A stretch of DNA of 50,075 nucleotides, taken from positions 1 to 50,075 of the forward strand of contig SVHW01000010.1 in assembly GCA_015055655.1 (NCBI GenBank), read 5' to 3'. Under the pieces are notes generated by a model. The model had not been told where the DNA came from. It saw only the letters and a program-made list of their open reading frames with translations, and searched no databases. Origin of the DNA: Clostridiales bacterium. Its GTDB lineage: Bacteria; Bacillota; Clostridia; Christensenellales; Borkfalkiaceae. Below are positions 1-8,445 of this stretch, in pieces (positions within the stretch are counted from its first letter, which is position 1; every line of letters begins with the position of its first letter). The position numbers were made by a program, and so were the translations under genes.

Positions 1-406
1 CGAACCCCCGATAATTCGGGGAACCGTGCTGCCCTCTAAACCAAAAAAACGCCGCACCAAGGGTACGTCGTTTTTTGGCGCAGGCGGAGGGATTTTGGCA
101 AAGCCAAAGCTTCCTCGCTCACCAAAGCAACGGAAAAAAGGGGCAAGTCGCTTTTCGCTCGTCGCGCGAACCCCCGATAATTCGGGGAACCGTGCTACCC
201 TCTAAACCAAAAAAACGCCGCACCAAGGGTACGTCGTTTTTTGGCGCAGGCGGAGGGATTTTGGCAAAGCCAAAGCTTCCTCGCTCACCAAAGCAACGGA
301 AAAAGAGGGCAATTCGCTTTTCGCTCGTCGCGCGAACCCCCGATAATTCGGGGAACCGTGCTACCCTCTAAACCAAAAAACGCCGCACCAGGGGTACGTC
401 GTTTTT
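1..406. repeat. 166-bp tandem array carrying copies of the tRNA-Ser 3' end
   Basis: Units begin at 1, 167 and 333 with the same start, CGAACCCCCGATAATTCGGGG on plus. Each holds a CCCCGA/TCGGGG hairpin, a C-rich spacer, the AAAAACG...CGTTTTT terminator-like hairpin and a 19-bp copy of the tRNA-Ser tail (TGGCGCAGGCGGAGGGATT at 76-94 and 242-260; the genuine tail is at 407-425). The copies are nearly identical and differ at a few bases. The first unit is cut by the window edge, so more copies may lie to the left. Short reading frames across the array are not credible genes. Origin is inferred: tandem duplication at a tRNA end, or remnants of a small element using it as attachment site. Confidence 0.85.
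375..406 (-). terminator. Intrinsic terminator of tRNA-Ser
   Basis: Read on minus, an AAAAAACG...CGTTTTTT stem with an inner GTACC/GGTGC stem and CCT loop directly follows the encoded CCA and ends in a T run. The same hairpin recurs in each upstream tandem unit. Confidence 0.7.
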
Positions 407-495
407 TGGCGCAGGCGGAGGGATTCGAACCCCCGTGGGCTTTCACCCAAACGGTTTTCAAGACCGCCTCGTTATGACCGCTTCGATACGCCTGC
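407..495 (-). tRNA. tRNA-Ser(UGA)
   Basis: On the minus strand the acceptor arms GCAGGCG and CGCCTGC pair, the anticodon loop reads CTTGAAA (anticodon TGA) between GCGGT and ACCGT, a long variable arm (GTTTGGGTGAAAGCCCAC) is present as expected for class II tRNA, and the T arm contains GGTTCGAATCC. Discriminator G and a genomically encoded CCA complete the 3' end at 407-409. It decodes UCA and probably other UCN codons. The gene has its own promoter on its right and a terminator on its left. Its last 19 bases are repeated twice in the tandem array downstream. Confidence 0.95.
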
Positions 496-516
496 ATATT
501 CGTTAAAACTGTGTCT

Positions 517-545
517 ATTATACCCTAAACGTAAGGCAAAGTCAA
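517..545 (-). promoter_or_regulatory. Promoter of tRNA-Ser
   Basis: On minus, TTGACT (540-545) and TATAAT (517-522) are separated by 17 bp and point at the tRNA 22 bp downstream. The stretch from 546 to 692 holds no gene; it is AT-rich with a small AAAAACGTGCGTTTTTT hairpin near 632-650. Confidence 0.8.
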
Positions 546-692
546 TAAAAATTACTGCGGAAAACAGAACGTTTTCAGCCTTTTTTATTCAAAAACTGAA
601 TTTTTCCAATTCGCCGCAAGGTAAATGACGCAAAAACGTGCGTTTTTTCGCAAAGAATGTCATTATATATTGCGTTTTTTTCATAAAATTAC

Positions 693-721
693 TTGACAAA
701 TTTTCACGCGCGCGTTAAAAT
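693..721 (+). promoter_or_regulatory. Promoter of the AAA+/zinc-ribbon pair
   Basis: TTGACA at 693-698, 17-bp spacer, TAAAAT at 716-721. Lies 55 bp before the chosen start codon at 776. Confidence 0.75.
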
Positions 722-775
722 AGTGTATAGGTGGTATTTTCTCTTGCCACCAAAAAAACTGTGATAGGTGTTATT

Positions 776-2599
776 ATGGAGAAGAAACAAAATGCTTTTT
801 GGAACAGACTTGTAAACGCGTTCAAGTCTAGGGTGGTGAGAAACTTGGTTATTTTCGGTTTTCTCTTGTTGTCCGTGTTCTGTATGATGCTCTTAGACGA
901 AGGGAACTACATTCGCGGCCAATATTTGCCTGGTTTGTCTGATAACTTCATTTCTAAGTTATTGGACGCGGCGAATATCAATCGCTATAATATCGGGTTA
1001 GAAACCTGGTTTCTTTTCTTTGCGATTATCAGCATAATAGCCGTATTTTTAGTGGCGAATATGTTTGCCGATAAATACGTTGCAAAGAAAGTGGAAACCA
1101 ATAAAGAAAAATTCGAAACGGAAAAGAAAGCGAAAAGATTTTACACGACGCAATACTATTTGATTACGCTTGCGGTAGCGGTGGTGCTTTTGGCTGTCTT
1201 TATTATCGCCGGCGGTTTCAAGAGCTTTAGAGACACGTCTACGACGTTAAGCATCTTTATCGATTTGCTTTATACGTTGTTGCTTTGCTTGTTCTTTATC
1301 GTATGCTGCGCGGTAGTGTTGGTCTTGGCGACGCTGCTTCTTCGTGCGATATGTTTCTTCTTCGTATTGCTTACGACGGGCTTATCGAGAGAACCTCAAA
1401 AAGGGGAAAGCGATGGCGCACAAGGCGAAGGTGGTTCTGGTGGCTCGGGCGGCTCTTTTGACGGCGGTTCGTTCACGACGAAGATTGAAGAAAACGATAC
1501 GTTGAATAAAGACCTTTTCCCTGCGCTTACGGCAATGGACCTTGCATACGCAGACGGTATTCCCGTAACGGAATCGGACGAAATCACGTTGGAAGAATTC
1601 ACGCTTCGTTTCCAATCCTACTGTTGCAACCAATGCAAAGTATATTACGAATTGCCCGTATTGCGTGCGTTCGTTGCAGGTTTGGCGACCAGCCGTTTGC
1701 TTATTTTACAAGGTTTGAGTGGTACGGGTAAATCGTTGATGCCCCGTATGTTCTCTCAATTTACCGGCAGCAACGTATTCTTCGCGCCCGTACAATCGAC
1801 GTGGAGAGATAAAACGGACGTACTTGGTTTCTACAGCGAATTTACCAAGACGTTCAAAATCACCGATTTCTTAAGCGATTTGTATTCTGCATCCTACACC
1901 GATAAGACGACGATGATGATTCTCGACGAAATGAACCTTTCTCGTATCGAGTATTATTTTGCCGATTTCCTTTCCATCTTGGAATATCCGAAGGAAGAAT
2001 GGAAAATCAAAGTATACGACCCGGAACTTGGTCAAAGATTGCCCAATCACCTTACGGACGGTTACGTAACGATTCCCGCAAACACGTGGTTCATCGGTAC
2101 GGCAAACACGGACGACTCGACGTTCATCATCACAGACAAAGTATACGACAGAGCTATCACTCTCGTATTTAGAGAGAGAGTTAACAAGATAAGCAGCAAT
2201 TACATATCCGACCCTATCAATATCAGTTCGGAAAAATTGCAAGAATTGTTCGACGAAGCGAAAGCAAACGAAAAATATTGCTTATCCGCTTTGGATACGG
2301 AAAGATTCCTCAATATTTGCGATTTCATCAGAGACGCGTTCGATATCCGTTTTGGTAACCGTATTATGGTGCAAATCACTCAATTCGTGCCCGTATACGT
2401 GGCGCTCGGCGGAACGAAAGAAGCTGCGCTTGACTTTATGCTTGCCAGCAAAGTACTCCGCAAATTGGAAGGGGTGTTTGAAGACTACGTAAAAGACGAG
2501 TTAATCAAACTCACCAAATTGTTGAACTCCACGTACGGTAAAGGTGTGATGGTAGAGACCGAGCGTATCATTGCGAAAATCCTGAAAAGGTTGGTGTAA
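776..2599 (+). CDS. Membrane-anchored McrB-like AAA+ ATPase
   Basis: Predicted 607 residues. The start at 776 follows an AGGTG ribosome site and replaces an upstream GTG that adds 15 unlikely residues. About four or five hydrophobic segments lie in the first 200 residues (near 22-40, 78-98, 128-149 and 160-198), followed by a Gly/Ser-rich linker and a soluble AAA+ module. Walker A is GLSGTGKS at 313-320 and Walker B MMILDE at 380-385, then MNLSRIEYYFADFLSILE and a sensor-like GTANTDDST, the pattern of the McrB/dynein-like AAA_5 group. The next gene starts 3 bp later, so the two form an operon. Family use includes McrBC restriction and protein remodelling; membrane tethering is unusual for McrB. 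ATPase call is firm, cellular role is not known. Confidence 0.8.
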   Translation: MEKKQNAFWNRLVNAFKSRVVRNLVIFGFLLLSVFCMMLLDEGNYIRGQYLPGLSDNFISKLLDAANINRYNIGLETWFLFFAIISIIAVFLVANMFADKYVAKKVETNKEKFETEKKAKRFYTTQYYLITLAVAVVLLAVFIIAGGFKSFRDTSTTLSIFIDLLYTLLLCLFFIVCCAVVLVLATLLLRAICFFFVLLTTGLSREPQKGESDGAQGEGGSGGSGGSFDGGSFTTKIEENDTLNKDLFPALTAMDLAYADGIPVTESDEITLEEFTLRFQSYCCNQCKVYYELPVLRAFVAGLATSRLLILQGLSGTGKSLMPRMFSQFTGSNVFFAPVQSTWRDKTDVLGFYSEFTKTFKITDFLSDLYSASYTDKTTMMILDEMNLSRIEYYFADFLSILEYPKEEWKIKVYDPELGQRLPNHLTDGYVTIPANTWFIGTANTDDSTFIITDKVYDRAITLVFRERVNKISSNYISDPINISSEKLQELFDEAKANEKYCLSALDTERFLNICDFIRDAFDIRFGNRIMVQITQFVPVYVALGGTKEAALDFMLASKVLRKLEGVFEDYVKDELIKLTKLLNSTYGKGVMVETERIIAKILKRLV

Positions 2600-2602
2600 T
2601 AT

Positions 2603-4969
2603 ATGAGTGATAATCACCAAATCTTAAAACTGTTTACAAGAAAGCTTGCAAACTGTCGCTATAAAGTGCCCGTAAAATCTGTCATCCAATATATGGACAA
2701 AGGGCAGTTTGGGTATCACATAGTAGAAGGCGAAGATACGGTCGTAACGAACGACAGCGTTTTTGCTTCCAGCATTGCAAGCGTTATTACACATATCCGC
2801 GCTATTTTTAAAGACCCGCACATCTTCTTAAAACAAGAGGAAATTATCCAAAACATTGCCGTTGCGTCGCATATCAACAACGAAACGTTGCGTATGAACT
2901 ATAAAGACAGCAAGCTTTGGAAAACGAAGGCGCTGGATACCTCGCCCGAATTCGTACACACGTTCGTGTACGAAGACGATTACGCGATTTATGAAAATCG
3001 TTTCATCTCCTTCTTGATGGACGAATTGTTGAAAGTATTGGGCAAAAAAATCAGCAAAATCCAAGAGGGCATCGAAACGTTCAACTGGAACATTACCCAT
3101 AGAACGGACGTGTTGGGTTTGCCCGGGGATGCGTATCTCAACTATGCAGAGGCGGAAGGCGGCGTGCCCGTCATTATGGCTACTGCGGACGTAAGAGTAA
3201 GCGTTTTAGAATCGCTGCTTAAAAGCAAAAAGAACTTGATTGCATTGATGCAAACCCCCATCTATAAAGCTTGTAAAAAAGCAGGCACGTTTAACGAACT
3301 CGGCTTAAAGCTCACCAACATCCTGTTGCACGACAAGCATTATAATTATTGTTACGAGTTCTATTTGAACTATCTCAAGAGAGATGCGGAATTCACTTCT
3401 CCCAGCAATATGTTCAATGGATTCGCGGTTGTCAATATGATTTGCGCGCTCAACAGAATTGGTTTTGCTTGCGAAAATCCTGACGAAGAAATCCTTATCA
3501 GCAACTCAGCAAGGGTAAAATTTGAAAAAATCACGTTTATCAGAGAACCTTTTCAAATCGATATGGCGTTGGGGGATAAGAGTGATTTCTCTATCACCGT
3601 TAAAAACCTCGTCAGCGGTAGTTCGATTCAGCATTTTATCAAAGTGGTACACACCTCTTGTGACGAGTTGAAAGAGGGAGCAACGGTAGAGGAAATATTC
3701 CAACAGTACAAAGCCGAGGCGAACTTGGAAGACAGAAGGGCGTGGTTGATTACGGACGTAGAAGTAAGCGGCGAAGGCGTTTTGCATATTCAACCTGCAA
3801 ACGGCAACGTTATCGACTTGTTTGCGGAATTGCTTAAAAAGTTCACGCTTTTGGCGGAAGGCTCGTTGTCGATATATACGTCGATATGTCCCGTTTGCGG
3901 TTCTAAGTTCGTTTCGCCCGACGACAAAGATTATTTCTGCGTAGATTGCGACAGCGTTTACCATTTGTTCTATTACGCAACGCGCGATTTAATCTGGGTA
4001 AAACGTCTGCCGAAGATTACCGACGCGTTTGAAGTGGAAAAACCCGTCGTGGAAGAAATCGTCGAAGACGAAGCGGTGAAAGAAGAACCCGTCGTGGAAG
4101 AAGTCGTTGCAAACGAAACGGCGAAAGAAGAACCCGTCGTAGAAGACGTCGTTGCGGTAACGCCTGTCGTTGAAGAGGCGGCTGCGGAAGAAAAGACGGA
4201 AAAACTCGTCATTGAAGAAGTGGAAATCGAAGAAATCTTCGACGAACCCGCCGTAGAAGAAAAGCCGGTGATGGACATTGACGAAATCCTTAGCAACGAA
4301 GCGTTTGCTTCGTATATCAAGCGCCATTTCTTTGCAAAAGTATCCCACTTGGAAGAAGAAAAGAAGGGATATTACAACGAGTTAAAGAATTATATCTTGC
4401 AATACAAGAAGATAAGCGCTCGCGCAAGCTGGAACTACGAAACGTTCTCTGCGCATAGAGAAGCGAGAATTCGCTTGGCGGTAAGAGGTAAAACGCTCGT
4501 TGCCTTCTTCGCACTCGATTATAAGCAATACGAAGACAGCAAGTATTTCCCCAAATATATGGGCGACACGAAGAAATACGAAGATACGCCTATGATGGTG
4601 AAGGTGCAATCCAGCCGTGGCGTGAAATTCGCGAAAGAGCTCATTGATATCGTGCTTGCCGATTTGGAGAAGAACGAAAACTACGAAGCGGTAGATTATA
4701 CGATTCCTTATAAATCGGATAAGCAGCTTTACGAAGAAGGCTTAATCAAAATCGTAGGCAACGTCAGCCTTTCCGACGGCGTTCGCGCAGAAGCGGTAAC
4801 AGCGGAAGCGGCCATCGAAGAGGTTGTCGAAGAAACGGTAAAAGAAGAAGTTGTCGTAGAGAAAGTTGTGGAAGAGGTTGCCGTGGCGAAAGCGGAAGAA
4901 AACGCGCCCAAACGTCATATTCTTGGCACAATTACAAGACATAGAACGATTAAGCATATTAGAAAATAA
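2603..4969 (+). CDS. Zinc-ribbon, Glu-rich partner of the AAA+ ATPase (DUF2357-like N-terminus, tentative)
   Basis: 788 residues, starting 3 bp after the ATPase stop. The N-terminal 400 residues include a YENRFISFLMDELL segment resembling the YxNRFV motif of McrB-partner DUF2357 proteins; that match is tentative. A zinc ribbon follows (C429-x2-C432, C446-x2-C449). Residues about 473-560 are a low-complexity EEPVVEE linker. A folded domain of about 150 residues (near 565-720) comes next, of a type I have seen attached to acidic linkers in Clostridia proteins, then a second EEVV-rich tail ending in basic residues. No catalytic nuclease triad is evident by eye. Probable function: partner or effector of the membrane ATPase. 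Whether this is defence or housekeeping cannot be settled here. Confidence 0.7.
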   Translation: MSDNHQILKLFTRKLANCRYKVPVKSVIQYMDKGQFGYHIVEGEDTVVTNDSVFASSIASVITHIRAIFKDPHIFLKQEEIIQNIAVASHINNETLRMNYKDSKLWKTKALDTSPEFVHTFVYEDDYAIYENRFISFLMDELLKVLGKKISKIQEGIETFNWNITHRTDVLGLPGDAYLNYAEAEGGVPVIMATADVRVSVLESLLKSKKNLIALMQTPIYKACKKAGTFNELGLKLTNILLHDKHYNYCYEFYLNYLKRDAEFTSPSNMFNGFAVVNMICALNRIGFACENPDEEILISNSARVKFEKITFIREPFQIDMALGDKSDFSITVKNLVSGSSIQHFIKVVHTSCDELKEGATVEEIFQQYKAEANLEDRRAWLITDVEVSGEGVLHIQPANGNVIDLFAELLKKFTLLAEGSLSIYTSICPVCGSKFVSPDDKDYFCVDCDSVYHLFYYATRDLIWVKRLPKITDAFEVEKPVVEEIVEDEAVKEEPVVEEVVANETAKEEPVVEDVVAVTPVVEEAAAEEKTEKLVIEEVEIEEIFDEPAVEEKPVMDIDEILSNEAFASYIKRHFFAKVSHLEEEKKGYYNELKNYILQYKKISARASWNYETFSAHREARIRLAVRGKTLVAFFALDYKQYEDSKYFPKYMGDTKKYEDTPMMVKVQSSRGVKFAKELIDIVLADLEKNENYEAVDYTIPYKSDKQLYEEGLIKIVGNVSLSDGVRAEAVTAEAAIEEVVEETVKEEVVVEKVVEEVAVAKAEENAPKRHILGTITRHRTIKHIRK

Positions 4970-4987
4970 CGCTGATAAATCAAACGA

Positions 4988-5025
4988 AACACCCCTTGAA
5001 AGATTTCTTTCAAGGGGTGTTTTTT
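4988..5025 (+). terminator. Intrinsic terminator after the AAA+ pair
   Basis: Perfect 16-bp stem AACACCCCTTGAAAGA / TCTTTCAAGGGGTGTT followed by T6. Strong; may also stop minus-strand transcripts from the ribbon-helix-helix gene. Confidence 0.92.
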
Positions 5026-5039
5026 ATGCTTTTGAGTAA

Positions 5040-5240
5040 TCAAATATCCAGTTCAGGCGGTACGTCTATTTCATCGGACACGTACTTTCCGTTTTTCTTG
5101 CGTTGCCGCACGCACTCGGAAAGTAAATATTCAATTTGTCCGTTCACGGAACGGAAATCATCCTCCGCCCAAGCCGCCACAGCTTCGTAAAGTTTCGGCG
5201 ATAAGCGTAAGGGGATTTGTTTTTTTTGGTTATCGTTCAT
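5040..5240 (-). CDS. Small Arc-like ribbon-helix-helix DNA-binding protein
   Basis: 66 residues, start preceded by AAGGAAGG. The beginning, [35 protein letters not shown], has the beta strand (IPLRLS) then two helices of the Arc/MetJ ribbon-helix-helix fold. It is 40 bp downstream of the SPFH-domain gene on the same strand, with no terminator between, so both are probably one transcript. Such a pairing of SPFH protein and small Arc-like protein recurs in Clostridia as I know it. It could be an autoregulator; no operator was identified. Not a convincing toxin-antitoxin unit, because no toxin is adjacent. Confidence 0.8.
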   Translation of the reverse strand: MNDNQKKQIPLRLSPKLYEAVAAWAEDDFRSVNGQIEYLLSECVRQRKKNGKYVSDEIDVPPELDI

Positions 5241-5280
5241 ATGGACACCTTCCTTGGAGTGCGTATAAATTTTTTATGGA

Positions 5281-6270
5281 TTAGTATAAACTGCCCGTGT
5301 TGACGATAGGTTGCGTATCGTGATTTCCGCACAGCACCACCAACAGGTTGGATACCATCGCCGCCTTTCTCTCTTCGTCCAAATGCACGATTTGGTTTTC
5401 ATTGAGTTTTTCCAACGCCATTTCTACCATACCCACTGCGCCGTCAACAATCATCTTTCTGGCATCGATAATGGCGGATGCCTGCTGTCTTTGCAACATC
5501 ACAGCAGCAATTTCAGGGGCGTACGCAAGGTACGTAATACGCGCTTCCACGATTTCGATACCAGCCTCGTCCACGCGTTTTTGAATTTCGTCGCGAATAC
5601 GTGCTGCCACCACTTCGCTTGAGCCACGAAGCGAACCGTCGTCCTCAACGCCGTCGCCCGTCGTATCCACGCCGGGTGCAACGTCGTAGGGGTACACGCG
5701 TACGATATTGCGCAGAGCGCTGTCGCATTGTAAGGAAAGATATTCCTTAAAATTATCCACGTTAAACACCGCTTTCGCTGTGTCAACGACGCGCCACGTC
5801 ACCGCTATTCCAATTTCTACGGGATTGCCCAGACAATCGTTGATTTTTTGACGGTTATTACTCAGCGTCATAATTTTCAGCGAAATCTTTTTATCGAGCA
5901 TCGCCATCTTCATTTCCGTTGCGGACATAGGCGCAGATTTATCCACGTCGCCACTCTGGTTCAGTTTCGTTTTCGCCGCAGGGTTCACGGCAACGCAGAA
6001 GGGGTTGACGGCGTAAAAACCTTCGCCCTTAATCGTGCCGATATATTTCCCAAACAGGGTAAGCACCAACGCTTCTTGCGGCTTTAAGATACGTAAGCCG
6101 CAAAGGGGAATCCACCCGATACACGCAACTATCGCGCCTGCAACCGCTAAACCGCCGTTTTCCATCGCAGCACCAGCGATAAAGGCGGCGATAGACGCCA
6201 GCTCGACGATGATACAGACGATTAACGTCAGCATACCGTGTTTCTTGCTTTTCAAAATAATTTCTTGCAT
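5281..6270 (-). CDS. SPFH/Band 7 (stomatin-like) membrane protein
   Basis: 329 residues, AAGGAG ribosome site, ATG at 6270. Two adjacent hydrophobic segments (about 13-34 and 38-60) anchor the N-terminus. The following SPFH domain has the usual succession: EALVLTLFGKYIGT, then GEGFYAVNPF, VEIGIAVTWRVVDTAKAVFNV, EYLSLQCDSALRNIVRVYP, and IRDEIQKRVDEAGIEIVEARITYLAYAPEIAAVMLQRQQA. Stomatin-family proteins form membrane-associated oligomers that organise microdomains or bind proteases. No NfeD or FtsH gene is adjacent, so the partner is unknown. It is transcribed from a clear promoter just upstream and followed by the ribbon-helix-helix gene. Confidence 0.9.
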   Translation of the reverse strand: MQEIILKSKKHGMLTLIVCIIVELASIAAFIAGAAMENGGLAVAGAIVACIGWIPLCGLRILKPQEALVLTLFGKYIGTIKGEGFYAVNPFCVAVNPAAKTKLNQSGDVDKSAPMSATEMKMAMLDKKISLKIMTLSNNRQKINDCLGNPVEIGIAVTWRVVDTAKAVFNVDNFKEYLSLQCDSALRNIVRVYPYDVAPGVDTTGDGVEDDGSLRGSSEVVAARIRDEIQKRVDEAGIEIVEARITYLAYAPEIAAVMLQRQQASAIIDARKMIVDGAVGMVEMALEKLNENQIVHLDEERKAAMVSNLLVVLCGNHDTQPIVNTGSLY

Positions 6271-6302
6271 AACAATTGCTCCTTGTTTATAATGATATTA
6301 AA

Positions 6303-6331
6303 ATGATATCATATATAAAGGCATTTGTCAA
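6303..6331 (-). promoter_or_regulatory. Promoter of the SPFH gene
   Basis: On minus, TTGACA (6326-6331), 17-bp spacer, TATCAT (6303-6308), 33 bp before the ATG. It also sits beside the end of the ABC-F gene. Confidence 0.75.
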
Positions 6332-6351
6332 GAAGAATTATATAAAAATTT

Positions 6352-8241
6352 TCAAATCAACGTTTCGTATTCGCCGTATAATTCTTCCAGACGGTTTTTT
6401 ATGTCTTCCAATCTCTTGCATTTTTCGCTTAAAAGGGGGAAGTTGGCGGCAACGTCAGGGGAAGAAATCTCCTCGTTGATTTGCGTTTCTTCCGCTTCCA
6501 AAGCGGTAATTTCCTTTTCAATATTTTTAATACGCGTCTGCCTGCGCGCGTCTGCCGCGCGTTCTTCCTTGCTGCGGTAATAGCTATCTTTGTGCGCGGA
6601 TTTTGTCGAAACAATAGGGGTATGTACGGGTTGAGGGTTGTTTAAAGCGTCCTTTTTTGCCGTAGTATAGCTATCGTAATCGTCCAAAAAGCAATTGGCG
6701 TTCCCGTTTTCTATCTCCAAAATTTTGCCTGCAATTGCGCGGATAAAATATCTGTCGTGCGACACGAAAAGAATAGTGCCTTCAAAGGCTTTCAATGCGT
6801 TTTCCAAACTCTCCCTAGCCGCCAAGTCGAGGTGGTTGGTAGGTTCGTCCAAAAACAGTACGTTTGCGTTTTCGCTTTCAAACACGGCAAGCGCCAATTT
6901 TGCCCTTTCGCCGCCCGACAACATACGCACTTTTTTATCCATATCTTCGGCAGGTAAACCCACTCTTGCAAGGGTTGCGCGCACACGGGTTTGGTCCCAT
7001 AAGACGTGGCGTTCCCACAATTCGGCAAGCACGGTATTTTCCGGGGATAAATTGGCGTTTTCCTGGTCGTAATATGCGGCTTTCACAAACCGTCCCCATT
7101 TTATCTTGTCACTTTTTTCAGTAAGTAAGGTTTTTAATAAGGTGGATTTTCCCGTGCCGTTATCCCCAACGACGGCGCATTTGTCGCCGCGGGTAAGGGT
7201 AAAGCAACAATCGCGTAACAAAGTTTTATCCCCGACGCGCAGTTGCAAATGCTGTACGTCTAACACTTTTTCATACGGTTTTTCCGCGTAGGAAAAAAGA
7301 AAACGTGGCGGCGTAAGGGGCAAGGACGGCTTTTCGATAAGCTCCATTTTTTCGAGGGCTTTTCTGCGAGATTGCGCCATTTTCGTGGTAGACGCGCGTA
7401 CGAGATTTCTGTCTACGTATTCTTGCATATGCGCCCGTTCTTCCTGCTGCTTTTCGTATTCTTTAAGAAGTCGCGCCACCTTTTCCGCTTTCAGCGTTTT
7501 ATATTTGGAATAATTCCCTTTGAAAACGGATAATTTTTTGTTTTCCAGCTCGTAAATTTGCGTCACCAGTTTATCCAAAAAATATCTGTCGTGGGAAACG
7601 ATAAGCATAGCGCCCTTAAAGGCGGCGAGGTATTCTTCCAGCCAAAACAAAGTTTTCATATCAAGGTGGTTTGTCGGCTCGTCTAAAATCAATAACTCGG
7701 GTTCTTCCAATAACAATCGGCACAGTTTCAGCCGCGTCTTTTCTCCGCCCGACATAGTGGCTATGTTTTGTTCGTAAGCCTTGTCAAAGCCCATGCCGTT
7801 CAATACGGTACGGATTTTTACTTCGTAATTCCAGCTATCTCTGGCGGCAATTTTCTTTTGTAACGTTTCGTATTTCGCAGAAAGCGCGCGATATTCCGCA
7901 GTATTTTCCGTGGTTTGAGCGATGGCGTTTTCAATTTCGCCCAGTTGTTTTACGGCTTGTATATCTTCGGTGAAGACGGCGCGCATTTCATCAAAAACGG
8001 TATTGAAAGATTCATATCCGCCGTTTTGCGCGAGGTAGCCGATGCGTATGCCGTTTTTCACGAAAAGAGTGCCTTGTTCGTGTTCCAGTTCTCCAAGCAA
8101 TAAACGGATAAGCGTCGTTTTTCCTTCGCCGTTTCCGCCGATTAGCCCGATGCGTTCGTTTTCGTTTATAGTAAAGCTAACGCCGTCCAACAGCGTTTCG
8201 CCGTTGAACCCGAATTGTACTTTGTCAGCGCATATGAGCAT
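6352..8241 (-). CDS. ABC-F family ATPase (ribosome-associated type)
   Basis: 629 residues from the ATG at 8241, which follows AGGTGATG. An upstream in-frame ATG at 8454 would add 71 residues with no homology-like character. Two nucleotide-binding domains without membrane segments: Walker A1 GGNGEGKT (35-42), signature MSGGEK, and LLILDEPTNHLD; then the inter-domain linker (about 240-320, rich in charged helix) and Walker A2 GDNGTGKS, LSGGER, LFLDEPTNHLD. The C-terminal 90 residues form a predicted coiled coil (RIKNIEKEITALEAEE). ABC-F proteins act on stalled or initiating ribosomes, and some give antibiotic resistance; the subclass cannot be assigned by eye. The variant Walker A1 (GEGK) is as seen in many ABC-F proteins. 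Confidence 0.9.
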   Translation of the reverse strand: MLICADKVQFGFNGETLLDGVSFTINENERIGLIGGNGEGKTTLIRLLLGELEHEQGTLFVKNGIRIGYLAQNGGYESFNTVFDEMRAVFTEDIQAVKQLGEIENAIAQTTENTAEYRALSAKYETLQKKIAARDSWNYEVKIRTVLNGMGFDKAYEQNIATMSGGEKTRLKLCRLLLEEPELLILDEPTNHLDMKTLFWLEEYLAAFKGAMLIVSHDRYFLDKLVTQIYELENKKLSVFKGNYSKYKTLKAEKVARLLKEYEKQQEERAHMQEYVDRNLVRASTTKMAQSRRKALEKMELIEKPSLPLTPPRFLFSYAEKPYEKVLDVQHLQLRVGDKTLLRDCCFTLTRGDKCAVVGDNGTGKSTLLKTLLTEKSDKIKWGRFVKAAYYDQENANLSPENTVLAELWERHVLWDQTRVRATLARVGLPAEDMDKKVRMLSGGERAKLALAVFESENANVLFLDEPTNHLDLAARESLENALKAFEGTILFVSHDRYFIRAIAGKILEIENGNANCFLDDYDSYTTAKKDALNNPQPVHTPIVSTKSAHKDSYYRSKEERAADARRQTRIKNIEKEITALEAEETQINEEISSPDVAANFPLLSEKCKRLEDIKNRLEELYGEYETLI

Positions 8242-8253
8242 ATCATCACCTAA

Positions 8254-8445
8254 ATAAAATACGGGAGTGAAAAAAAGGATAGTCCACGTAGAAATACGTA
8301 TACTACTATCGTGGAGAGGAATAGCGTTCAAAAAAGACTGCGGGTTATTCGTCGCAAGGAAGAAGAACTGTCGTTTGCCACGCCGAAACGCGCGGCAAAG
8401 CTGGTTAGTGAAATCACTCGTTTGAAAGCGAAAGTATTCGATTAA
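8254..8445 (+). other. Orphan basic reading frame without a normal start (possible gene remnant)
   Basis: The 200-bp gap between two minus-strand genes carries, on plus, an open frame of 63 codons whose codon use (CGTCGCAAGGAAGAAGAACT) resembles local genes. Its latter half would read RLRVIRRKEEELSFATPKRA and ends in KAKVFD before TAA. There is no ATG and no ribosome site; the frame follows TAA at 8251, and a GTG lies at about 8314. The last bases overlap the stop of the radical SAM gene. An imperfect CCACG...CGTGG inverted repeat occupies about 8283-8314. It may be a decayed gene fragment, a small protein with an unusual start, or chance. Confidence 0.25.

Noticed and set aside
1-428. CRISPR array or short protein genes in the repeats
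   Set aside because: The period is 166 bp and the units are whole duplications, not 28-37-bp repeats with unique spacers; the short frames exist only because of repetition.
4320-4960. Antisense open frames opposite the Glu-rich gene
   Set aside because: They come from the repetitive GAA/GTC codons of the real gene and are low-complexity Phe- or Ser-rich shadows.
5040-6270. Toxin-antitoxin pair of ribbon-helix-helix and SPFH genes
   Set aside because: The SPFH protein has no toxin features and is a stomatin-family membrane protein.
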